Source: Candidatus Adiutrix sp. (GTDB lineage Bacteria > Desulfobacterota > Desulfarculia > Adiutricales > Adiutricaceae). From it: DNA of 5,012 bases. Positions within the stretch are counted from its first letter, which is position 1. Every line of letters starts with the position of its first letter. The translations under genes and the position numbers were made by a program. Location: NCBI GenBank assembly GCA_031273445.1, contig JAISRV010000156.1, positions 1 through 5,012 on the forward strand, given 5' to 3'. Positions 1 through 5,012 of the stretch are shown in pieces. The notes beneath the pieces were generated by a model. That model was given only the letters and a program-made list of their open reading frames with translations, searched no databases and was not told where the DNA came from.

Positions 1-1421
1 GTCTGGTCGGCGGAGAGTTTCAAACGCCGGCCCAGAAGTTCCGCCCCCAGGGCGGCCGCCTCTCTGGAGCCGACGTTGTAGAGACCAAGAACGGCCATGG
101 CGTCGGTGGGGGTGAAAGCCGAGACCATAATCGACGGGTGCGAGAGGGCCGAAAGGCCTATAAAGCGGCGGCCGGTTTCGAAGAGCATCTCCGCATATCT
201 GGCCATGGCGAAAGGGGTTGTTTCGGCCATGGCCGCCAGGATGGCGCTTTCGTCTTCGTTCAAACCCGGTTCCGGCGGGGTTCCGGGCACGAAAAAATAA
301 CCGGCCGCTGTGCTGGGGGTGTTCAGGAGTTTTTGGAGGCGCAGCGTTTCCAGGGCTTCCGGCCAGGTTTTGGCCAGGCGGCAGAGCGGCAACACGCGGC
401 GCGGCCCCAGGCTGATGAGGCCCGCGGCGTCGATGACCGTCAGGCTGTCGCCGCCCAAGCCGCGCGTTTTGGTTTCCACAGCCACGGTCATGGTCTTCCA
501 TTTGCCCACCCTGGCCCCATTGGGGTTGACCGCCGGCAAACCCGCGCGGACGAAAGCCATGTCGGTGGTGGTGCCGCCCACATCCAGCACCCAGAGATCT
601 TTTTCCTCGGCCGACAGAAAGCCCCGCGCCAGCGCCCGGGCGCCCACCAGACCCGCCGCCGGGCCGGAAACCACGGTCTCAATGGGCTTTTCCCTCGCCC
701 ATTCTTCGCTGACCAGGCTGCCGTCGCCTTTGACCACCATCAGCTTGGCCGCGCCCAGCCCCATTTCGGCGGCCGATTTTTTGACCGCGTCCAAAAGTCG
801 GTTGATAATGAGCACCAGCCCGGCGTTCAAAGCGGCGGTGGCGGCCCGGCGCACGGCGTCCAACTGGCCGGTGAGGTCGCGCCCCAGGGTCACGGGTTTG
901 GCCGAGATGGTCTTGATGAGGCGGGCCGCCCGCATTTCGTGCCCGGGGTTTTTGACGCTGAAAAAACCGGAAACGGCCCAGCCGGAGACGCGCGCTTCAA
1001 GCGCCCTGACCGCCTCGACTATGGCCGCCTCGTCCAGCGGCTCCTCTTGTCGGCCGTAAAAATTGTGACTGCCGGCCACAAAGACGGGGCTCGCCAGCGG
1101 CAGTTCATCCACCAGGCGGCGCACCGCCTCCTGGTCACGGTCGTAACCCATCAAAATCAGGCCGATGCGGTTGCTTAACCCTTCGGCAATGGAATTGGTG
1201 GCCAAGGTGGTGGAGAGGTTAAAGCGCTCTATGGCCTGAAAGCCGCCGTCCCAGTTCAGGCGCCCCAGGGCGGCCAGCGCCTTGGAGATGCCCTGGCTTA
1301 AATCGTGGTGAGTGGTCTCCGCCTTGGCCGAAACCACCACGCTTTTCGAGGTCGGGTCGAAGACCGCCACGTCGGTGTGAGTGCCGCCGGCGTCAATGCC
1401 CAGGTAAAGCTTTTTCGACAT
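1..1421 (-). CDS. Hydantoinase/oxoprolinase family protein (HyuA/OplA-type), 3' end outside window
   Basis: 473 complete codons read leftward without a stop from an ATG at 1421-1419 and run off the window edge. AGGAG (complement of 1429-1433) lies 7 bases before the ATG and fixes the start. Family marks, in order: N-terminal nucleotide-binding loop LGIDAGGTHTDVAVFD (residues 7-22), STTLATNSIAEG (70-81), an ATAALNAGL segment (194-202), ETVVSGPAAGLVGA (248-261), the second ASKHA phosphate loop LDVGGTTTDMAFV (279-291), TRGLGGDS (319-326), and a late TPTDAMAVLGLYNVGSREAAALGAE-type stretch (438-461). These are typical of ATP-dependent ring-opening amidohydrolases acting on hydantoins, 5-oxoproline or related cyclic amides, and also of related acetone/acetophenone carboxylase subunits. 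No signal peptide or membrane segment is seen, so it is probably cytosolic. The substrate cannot be told from the sequence. Roughly 80-200 residues are probably missing at the C-terminus. No partner (HyuB) is visible. It is transcribed divergently from the GAF-domain gene. Confidence 0.93.
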   Translation of the reverse strand, partial: MSKKLYLGIDAGGTHTDVAVFDPTSKSVVVSAKAETTHHDLSQGISKALAALGRLNWDGGFQAIERFNLSTTLATNSIAEGLSNRIGLILMGYDRDQEAVRRLVDELPLASPVFVAGSHNFYGRQEEPLDEAAIVEAVRALEARVSGWAVSGFFSVKNPGHEMRAARLIKTISAKPVTLGRDLTGQLDAVRRAATAALNAGLVLIINRLLDAVKKSAAEMGLGAAKLMVVKGDGSLVSEEWAREKPIETVVSGPAAGLVGARALARGFLSAEEKDLWVLDVGGTTTDMAFVRAGLPAVNPNGARVGKWKTMTVAVETKTRGLGGDSLTVIDAAGLISLGPRRVLPLCRLAKTWPEALETLRLQKLLNTPSTAAGYFFVPGTPPEPGLNEDESAILAAMAETTPFAMARYAEMLFETGRRFIGLSALSHPSIMVSAFTPTDAMAVLGLYNVGSREAAALGAELLGRRLKLSADQ

Positions 1422-1489
1422 GGCGCGTCTCCTGTCCCGGCCGGCGCGGCCTTACGCGGAAGGATGGGGAGAAAAGAGGCAACTCTAAG

Positions 1490-1519
1490 ATTATACTATA
1501 AAGAGCGACGCCGCTTCAA
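1490..1519 (-). promoter_or_regulatory. Sigma70-type promoter of the hydantoinase gene
   Basis: On the minus strand, TTGAAG (complement of 1514-1519) and a perfect TATAAT (complement of 1490-1495) are separated by 18 bases. Transcription would begin near 1483, giving a leader of about 60 bases before the ATG at 1421. The -10 is a full consensus match, and the -35 matches 4 of 6. The promoter sits in an AT-rich patch within otherwise GC-rich DNA. It is predicted from sequence only. Confidence 0.7.
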
Positions 1520-1615
1520 ATCAAATTTTGACGAAATCACGCTTGATGTGTTTATTCGGCAAGTCAATAGGAACTTGCGCCAGGATTGAATTTATGAGGC
1601 GTCGGCCCTGGCGGC

Positions 1616-1643
1616 CATGACAAAATAGTCATGACAAAGTAGA
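1616..1643. repeat. Operator-like dyad within a 14-bp tandem repeat
   Basis: CATGAC (1616-1621), six bases AAAATA, then GTCATG (1628-1633) form a perfect 6-6-6 dyad of the kind bound by dimeric regulators. The same DNA is also a tandem duplication: CATGACAAAATAGT (1616-1629) followed by CATGACAAAGTAGA (1630-1643), 12 of 14 identical. The dyad centre is about 55 bases before the predicted start of transcription of the rightward promoter, a position more usual for an activator than a repressor. It also lies more than 100 bases upstream of the leftward start. The regulator is unknown. Confidence 0.45.
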
Positions 1644-1645
1644 TG

Positions 1646-1673
1646 TTCATAAGACTTCCTTCTGTGCTATAAT
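1646..1673 (+). promoter_or_regulatory. Extended -10 promoter of the GAF/pseudo-GGDEF gene
   Basis: A perfect TATAAT at 1668-1673 is preceded by TGC (1665-1667), which makes an extended -10 element. A poor -35, TTCATA (1646-1651), lies 16 bases upstream. Initiation would be near 1680, about 36 bases before the TTG start at 1716. The weak -35 next to an upstream dyad is what an activator-dependent promoter often looks like, but this is inference. Confidence 0.65.
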
Positions 1674-1715
1674 AATTGAAGGGCGTTTAACTTTTACGGA
1701 TAAGAGCGAGAAATT

Positions 1716-2822
1716 TTGTTTCAATTTGGTCAAAGCATAGAGAGGGCCTGGCGCTGTTTGGGCGGCGGCTCCAAGAGCAAGAGAGCCCAGGGCAAGGCCG
1801 GCAATACGGCGGGCGCGGATTCGTTGACCTTTGAAGGTGAAGTCTGCCGGCTCTGGCTGGATCTGGAAGGCCGCCTGGCCCGGCCGGATCACGAAGGCGG
1901 CGGCCTGGAGGCGGTTCTCCAGCTTATCCGCGACTTTTCCGGCCTGTCATGGTCATTTTTGACGGCCCTGATTCCGGCCGACGCTAAAAATTACCACATC
2001 GTGGCCAAAAGCGGCGACGCTCCGGCGAACCTGCCGTCCACGCTGCCTCTGGCCTCTGGTCTGGCCGGCTGGATTCACACCAAACACAATGCCCTGGCCC
2101 TGGACAAGCTCAAGGCCGACGGCCGCCATTCTTATATTTTTCATAAAGATGAGCCGATAAAGGGGGTGCGGTCGTGTTACGGCTGGCCTCTGCTTTATAA
2201 TGATCAGCCTCGGGGCGGCCTGATTATGGCCGGGCGGTCGGGCGAAACTTTAAGCCCGGCCCAAAGCGCGGCGCTGACCTGTCTGGCCGCGCGGTTGGCC
2301 GCCCAACTGCAGCAGGACCGTCTGCTGGTGCGGGTCAGGGACTTGAGTCAGCTTGATTCTCAGACAGGCCTGCCCCATCGAGGCTATTTTTTAGACCGGC
2401 TGGGTCGCCTGATCAAGCAGGCCGACCTGACCGGAGCGGGGGTGGAACTGTATGTGCTGGCCACCACCGGCCTGGGCGCCTTTTCCTGCGACAACGGCCA
2501 GGATGCGGCTGGCGACCTTTTGCGGTCCGTGGCCGGGCAACTGGTGGAGGCGGCCAAGTCGCACTGGGAAATAGGCCATGTTTCCTACGGCGTCTTTACT
2601 CTGGCCGTGCCGGTGGAGGACGCGACCGAAGCCAAACGGGTCATCGCCCGCTTTAAAAAACAGCTTTTGGACTGGCCCCTGGTCGAACGCAGCGGCCGGG
2701 CCGGTCTCGGCCTCTACCCGGCCGCGGCCTCCTATCCTCAGGACGCGGACGGGCCGGAGAGGCTTCTGGAATTGGCTCTGACAGCCCTGGCCGGCGATGA
2801 CGAGAACGAAGAGCCGGCCTAG
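1716..2822 (+). CDS. GAF domain protein with degenerate GGDEF domain
   Basis: A soluble 368-residue protein with no signal peptide or membrane segment. The start is TTG at 1716: an in-frame TAA at 1701-1703 closes the frame upstream, no ATG or GTG lies between, and the promoter is placed to match; the ribosome site is weak (AAGAG at 1702-1706). Residues 1-60 are a basic, low-complexity lead followed by a short strand-rich part. Residues 62-200 look like a GAF sensory domain (ASGLAGWIHTKHNALALDKL at 113-132). Residues 210-360 follow the GGDEF fold from LDSQTGLPHRGYFLDRL (213-229) through NGQDAAGDLLRSVAG (260-274) to YPQDADGPERLLELALTALAG (340-360). The signature loop is SYGVF (290-294) instead of GGDEF, the metal-binding aspartate of the first strand is replaced (ATTGLGAF, 249-256), and no RxxD inhibitory site is seen. 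It is therefore unlikely to make cyclic di-GMP. It may bind a ligand or a partner protein. The gene lies upstream of, and codirectional with, the mreB-like gene. Confidence 0.85.
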   Translation: MFQFGQSIERAWRCLGGGSKSKRAQGKAGNTAGADSLTFEGEVCRLWLDLEGRLARPDHEGGGLEAVLQLIRDFSGLSWSFLTALIPADAKNYHIVAKSGDAPANLPSTLPLASGLAGWIHTKHNALALDKLKADGRHSYIFHKDEPIKGVRSCYGWPLLYNDQPRGGLIMAGRSGETLSPAQSAALTCLAARLAAQLQQDRLLVRVRDLSQLDSQTGLPHRGYFLDRLGRLIKQADLTGAGVELYVLATTGLGAFSCDNGQDAAGDLLRSVAGQLVEAAKSHWEIGHVSYGVFTLAVPVEDATEAKRVIARFKKQLLDWPLVERSGRAGLGLYPAAASYPQDADGPERLLELALTALAGDDENEEPA

Positions 2823-2852
2823 CGCTCTGCAACTCTTAAGGCTGCAGAGCGC
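2822..2852 (+). repeat. Hairpin 1, perfect 10-bp stem after the GAF gene
   Basis: GCGCTCTGCA (2822-2831) and TGCAGAGCGC (2843-2852) are perfect inverted copies around an 11-base loop. The stem begins on the last base of the upstream stop codon. It could end or slow transcription, or protect the 3' end of the upstream message. No T-run follows, so it is not a standard intrinsic terminator. Confidence 0.6.
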
Positions 2853-2883
2853 CGGCGAACCGCGATCAAGCGGGTCGTCGCCG
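2853..2883 (+). repeat. Hairpin 2, interrupted GC-rich stem abutting hairpin 1
   Basis: CGGCGA (2853-2858) pairs with TCGCCG (2878-2883), and CCGC (2860-2863) pairs with GCGG (2870-2873) around the loop GATCAA. There is a small internal loop (A against GTCG). It begins on the base right after hairpin 1, so the two would stack in the RNA or DNA. Its function is not known. Confidence 0.45.
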
Positions 2884-2897
2884 CAAAAGGCGCGAGA

Positions 2898-2926
2898 GGA
2901 AAGCAAAAATGCGATTTTTGCTTTCC
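2898..2926. terminator. Hairpin 3, perfect 13-bp stem; possible terminator-like element
   Basis: GGAAAGCAAAAAT (2898-2910) and ATTTTTGCTTTCC (2914-2926) are perfect inverted copies around a GCG loop. The A-rich left arm and T-rich right arm resemble a bidirectional intrinsic terminator. However, the T-run sits inside the stem and GGGCCGG follows, so termination strength is doubtful. If it works, the mreB-like gene needs its own promoter; if not, the three rightward genes share a transcript. The type is the best available label and not a firm call. Confidence 0.45.
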
Positions 2927-3065
2927 GGGCCGGATAAAATGGCCTTGCTTTGAGCGACATTTTAAAGCGTTACATGGTTCTAGGGCTTGGGCCGGAATTT
3001 CCGCTTTTCCTTGGCGAAGGCAGCCCCGATAAAGCCTCCAGGCCAATTTTCGGCAGGGATGAAAA
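2927..3065 (+). other. Non-coding leader of the mreB-like gene
   Basis: 139 bases without a convincing gene. They contain a further weak inverted pair, TAAAATG (2935-2941) with CATTTTA (2958-2964). TTGCTT (2945-2950) is a possible -35, and TTACAT (2970-2975) is a poor -10 at a 19-base spacing, so a promoter here is possible but weak. The ribosome site AGGGA (3055-3059) stands 6 bases before the ATG. The middle (2976-3050) holds several short GC-rich self-complementary stretches that I cannot assign to a known RNA family. Confidence 0.4.
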
Positions 3066-4079
3066 ATGTCTATTTTGCCATTTTCCAACGGCTTGGCCAT
3101 GGACCTCGGCACGGCCAATACTTTGATTTATGAAAAAGGCCGGGGGATCATTCTTGACGAACCCTCGGCGGCGGCCCTGAACAGCGACACTGGCCAGGCG
3201 ATTGCCGTCGGGCGCCAGGCCAAATCTTATCTGGGCCGCACGCCCGTGGGGCTGGAAGTCATCCGCCCGATGCAGACCGGGGTCATCAGCGACTTTAACG
3301 CGGCCCAGCAGATGATCAGGCGTTTCTTGCGCCAGGCCCGGGCCGACCGTCGCGTTTTCAAGCCGAAAATTATAGTCGGGGTTCCCACCTGGGTGACCCA
3401 GGTGGAAAAACGAACCCTCGTAGAGGCGGTCGAAAAGGCCGGGGCTAAGAGCGTCTATCTGGTGGATGAGCCCCTGGCCGCCGCCGTTGGGCTGGGCCTC
3501 CCGATCGAAGACCAGGCGCCCAGCCTGGTGTTGGACATTGGCGGCGGCGTCAGCGAAGGGGTCATAATTGCCAATGGCGTGGTGGCCGTTTCCGAATCGC
3601 GCCTGGCGGGCGGCGATGAGGCGACTGAGGCCGTCGCCCGCTTCCTGCGGCGAAAATACCAGATCGCCGTGGGCGAAAACATGGCCGAACGGATTAAAAT
3701 AGCCGTCGGTTCGGCTTGGCCGCTGGAGAAGAGGCAGATTTTTTCCTGTAGCGGCAAAGAATTGACCAGCGGCATACCCCGCAGACTGGAAGTCGACGAT
3801 GCCGATGTTCGCGAGGCTCTGGCCGAAGTCGTCCAGAAACTGGTCGGCCTGGTCAGGCAGCTTTTGATGCGCGCAACTCCGGCTTTGACTTCCGAGCTCA
3901 TGAAGAGCGGCCTGTATCTCACCGGCGGCGGGAGCTTACTAAAAGGCTTAAGCCAGCGTCTGGCCGTGGAGACCGGTTTAAAAGTGGAAGTTCCGGAAAA
4001 TCCGCGGCTTTCTCTGGTTACGGGCCTGGCCCGGATATTGGAAAACATGCGCTACTACAAAAAAGTTTTCGTCGACTGA
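3066..4079 (+). CDS. MreB-family actin-like protein, divergent
   Basis: 337 residues, normal MreB length, with AGGGA 6 bases before the ATG. MreB proteins are ATP-dependent bacterial actins that polymerise on the inner face of the membrane and guide cell-wall synthesis. Visible marks: a short hydrophobic N-terminus (MSILPFSNGL) that could insert into the membrane, phosphate-1 loop DLGTANTLIY (13-22), IRPMQTGVISDF (66-77), GVPTWVTQVEKR (105-116), VDEPLAAAVGLGLP (133-146), phosphate-2 loop DIGGGVSEGVI (157-167), AERIKIAVGSAWP (207-219) and adenosine motif LYLTGGGSLLKGL (283-295). The usual DIGGGTTE is changed to DIGGGVSE, but the glutamate linked to hydrolysis is kept. The RxAGDExDEA stretch has an extra glycine and loses its second aspartate (RLAGGDEATEAV, 179-190). 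mreC and mreD do not follow; recG does. I read it as a secondary MreB paralogue and not necessarily the main rod-shape gene, so I leave the symbol empty. Confidence 0.92.
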   Translation: MSILPFSNGLAMDLGTANTLIYEKGRGIILDEPSAAALNSDTGQAIAVGRQAKSYLGRTPVGLEVIRPMQTGVISDFNAAQQMIRRFLRQARADRRVFKPKIIVGVPTWVTQVEKRTLVEAVEKAGAKSVYLVDEPLAAAVGLGLPIEDQAPSLVLDIGGGVSEGVIIANGVVAVSESRLAGGDEATEAVARFLRRKYQIAVGENMAERIKIAVGSAWPLEKRQIFSCSGKELTSGIPRRLEVDDADVREALAEVVQKLVGLVRQLLMRATPALTSELMKSGLYLTGGGSLLKGLSQRLAVETGLKVEVPENPRLSLVTGLARILENMRYYKKVFVD

Positions 4080-4086
4080 AAATCAT

Positions 4087-5012
4087 ATGTTGATTCGGCC
4101 CGACCACCCGGCTTTCGCCACGCCCCTGGCCCGCTTCAAAGGCGTCGGTCCCCAAACCATGGCCCGGCTTGCGGCCGAAGGCTTATTCACGGCCGGCGAC
4201 ATTTTGTCCATCTGTCCGCGTTTTTATCAGGATCGCCGCCGCGTCGCCGCCATCACCGACCTGCGGCCTGATGAAGAAGCCCTGGCCGAGGCGGTTGTCG
4301 TCAGCGCCAGGCCGGGCTTCTCGCCCAGAACCCGCCGTCGCTATCTGGAATGCCAGGTGGAAGACGACAGCGGCCGCCTGACCCTGTGCTGGTTCAACGC
4401 GCCGGCCTATCTCTTGAAATCATTCTATAAAGGCCGGCGTCTGCGCGTCTTCGGCCGGGTTCGCTTCACCGGGCGGCGCCTGGAAATGGCCCATCCCGAT
4501 CTGGAATTTCTGCCGGAAGACGAGCCGACCTTAAGCGCGGCCAGATCGGACCCGGAGTCTTCGGCCTCTGAATTTACGGTTCGGCCGGTCTACGGCCCTG
4601 TCGGCCAATTGAGTTCCGGACAGGTAAAGAAATTCGTGGTTCAGGCCCTCTCTTTTTTAAACGGCGGCCCGCCTCTGTTTCCGGCCGCCTGGCTGGCGGC
4701 GCACGGCTTGGAGGATTACCTTGACGCGCTCCGCACGCTCCATTCGCCGCCGGCTGATTTTCAGGGGCCCGTACCCAGGCCCGCAGAGACCAGGGCTTAC
4801 GGCCGGCTGGTTTTTTTTGAGCTGGTTTTCTGGCGTCTTTTAATGCTCAAAGCCAGGGCCGGCGTGATGACGACGGCAAAGCCGCGGCCCAGGCTCAAGG
4901 CGGGCGAAAGAGCCCTGGCCTCCTTTTGGGCGGCCTTGTCTTTTTCGCCCAGCCCCGAGCAGCGCCGGGTCAGTCTGGAAATAACGGCGGATTTGAGCGG
5001 CCGGCGGCCGAT
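4087..5012 (+). CDS. recG: ATP-dependent DNA helicase RecG, N-terminal part (3' end outside window)
   Basis: 308 codons and two bases, open to the window edge. RecG reverses stalled replication forks and moves Holliday junctions, in the cytosol on DNA. Seen here: a helix-hairpin-helix-like entry, LARFKGVGPQTMARLAAEGL (14-33), then DILSICPRFYQDRR (38-51). The OB-fold wedge domain follows (about 65-142), with VEDDSGRLTLCWFN (91-104) and MAHPDLEFLP (134-143). Next come RPVYGPVGQLSSGQVKKFV (166-184), LDALRTLHSPP (212-222) and the helical linker ETRAYGRLVFFELVFWRLLM (234-253). LSFSPSPEQRRV (284-295) corresponds to the Q-type motif just before Walker A, so the helicase motor lies outside the window. 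The ATG is 7 bases after the MreB-like stop with no clear Shine-Dalgarno, which suggests translational coupling. The start agrees with the usual RecG N-terminus, without a long extension. Confidence 0.93.
   Translation, partial: MLIRPDHPAFATPLARFKGVGPQTMARLAAEGLFTAGDILSICPRFYQDRRRVAAITDLRPDEEALAEAVVVSARPGFSPRTRRRYLECQVEDDSGRLTLCWFNAPAYLLKSFYKGRRLRVFGRVRFTGRRLEMAHPDLEFLPEDEPTLSAARSDPESSASEFTVRPVYGPVGQLSSGQVKKFVVQALSFLNGGPPLFPAAWLAAHGLEDYLDALRTLHSPPADFQGPVPRPAETRAYGRLVFFELVFWRLLMLKARAGVMTTAKPRPRLKAGERALASFWAALSFSPSPEQRRVSLEITADLSGRRP

Noticed and set aside
138..1178. Long plus-strand reading frames opposite the hydantoinase gene (138-1178, 310-1059 and shorter ones)
   Set aside because: Their translations are rich in G, H, Q and R with no recognisable domain, while the minus strand carries family motifs throughout. 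They are antisense shadows of GC-rich coding DNA.
1305..1589. 94-codon plus-strand reading frame across the divergent control region
   Set aside because: It overlaps the hydantoinase start antisense and crosses its promoter; it has no recognisable motif. A shorter 41-codon version starting at the internal ATG near 1464 is no better supported.
1716..2822. Active diguanylate cyclase
   Set aside because: The signature is SYGVF instead of GGDEF and the first-strand metal aspartate is absent, so catalysis is not supported.
2822..2852. Hairpin 1 as a standard intrinsic terminator
   Set aside because: No T-run follows the stem; the next bases are CGGCGAAC.
3031..3044. Cyclic di-GMP-I (GEMM) riboswitch
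   Set aside because: Only AAAGCCTCC-GGCC is shared. The upstream GCAAACC-type strand, the tetraloop helix and the receptor helix of the aptamer are not seen, so it is kept only as something to scan.
2391..3118. Minus-strand reading frames opposite the 3' end of the GAF gene and the mreB leader
   Set aside because: They lie antisense to the GGDEF-like domain and across hairpins, with no ribosome site or known motif.
2974..3126. 50-codon small reading frame starting before and overlapping the mreB-like start
   Set aside because: No ribosome site precedes it, it overlaps the mreB-like gene out of frame, and its composition is unremarkable.
3455..4048. 197-codon minus-strand reading frame inside the mreB-like gene
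   Set aside because: It is low-complexity in S, T, P and R, and the sense strand encodes clear actin motifs over the same stretch.

Overview
The window is GC-rich bacterial chromosomal DNA with compact genes, Shine-Dalgarno starts and sigma70-type promoters. It suits a Gram-negative bacterium; the codon use and the look of the proteins suggest a Desulfobacterota ('deltaproteobacteria') relative, but that placement is an impression and not proven by the sequence. I see no tRNA, rRNA, CRISPR array or insertion sequence.

Layout. Positions 1-1421 hold, on the minus strand, the first 473 codons of an ATP-dependent hydantoinase/oxoprolinase (HyuA/OplA-type) enzyme whose 3' end lies outside the window. 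Positions 1422-1715 are a divergent, locally AT-rich control region. It has a minus-strand promoter for the hydantoinase gene, a plus-strand extended -10 promoter for the next gene, and an operator-like dyad inside a 14-bp tandem repeat. Positions 1716-2822 encode a soluble 368-residue protein with a GAF domain followed by a complete but catalytically degenerate GGDEF domain (the signature reads SYGVF). Positions 2823-3065 are non-coding and open with three successive hairpins, followed by a leader of unknown function. Positions 3066-4079 encode a full-length but divergent MreB-family actin. Seven bases later, recG begins (4087 to the window end): the wedge domain and the start of the helicase part of the RecG branch-migration helicase, with the motor beyond the edge.

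How the genes relate. The hydantoinase gene is transcribed away from the others and looks like an independent metabolic unit. The other three genes are codirectional. The MreB-like gene and recG are almost certainly cotranscribed. The GAF/pseudo-GGDEF gene may share a transcript with them if the hairpins allow read-through. The point of most interest is this unit: a ligand-sensing protein with a dead cyclase domain beside an MreB-like actin that lacks mreC/mreD on its 3' side. A sensor or scaffold controlling a non-canonical actin is an inference from context only.
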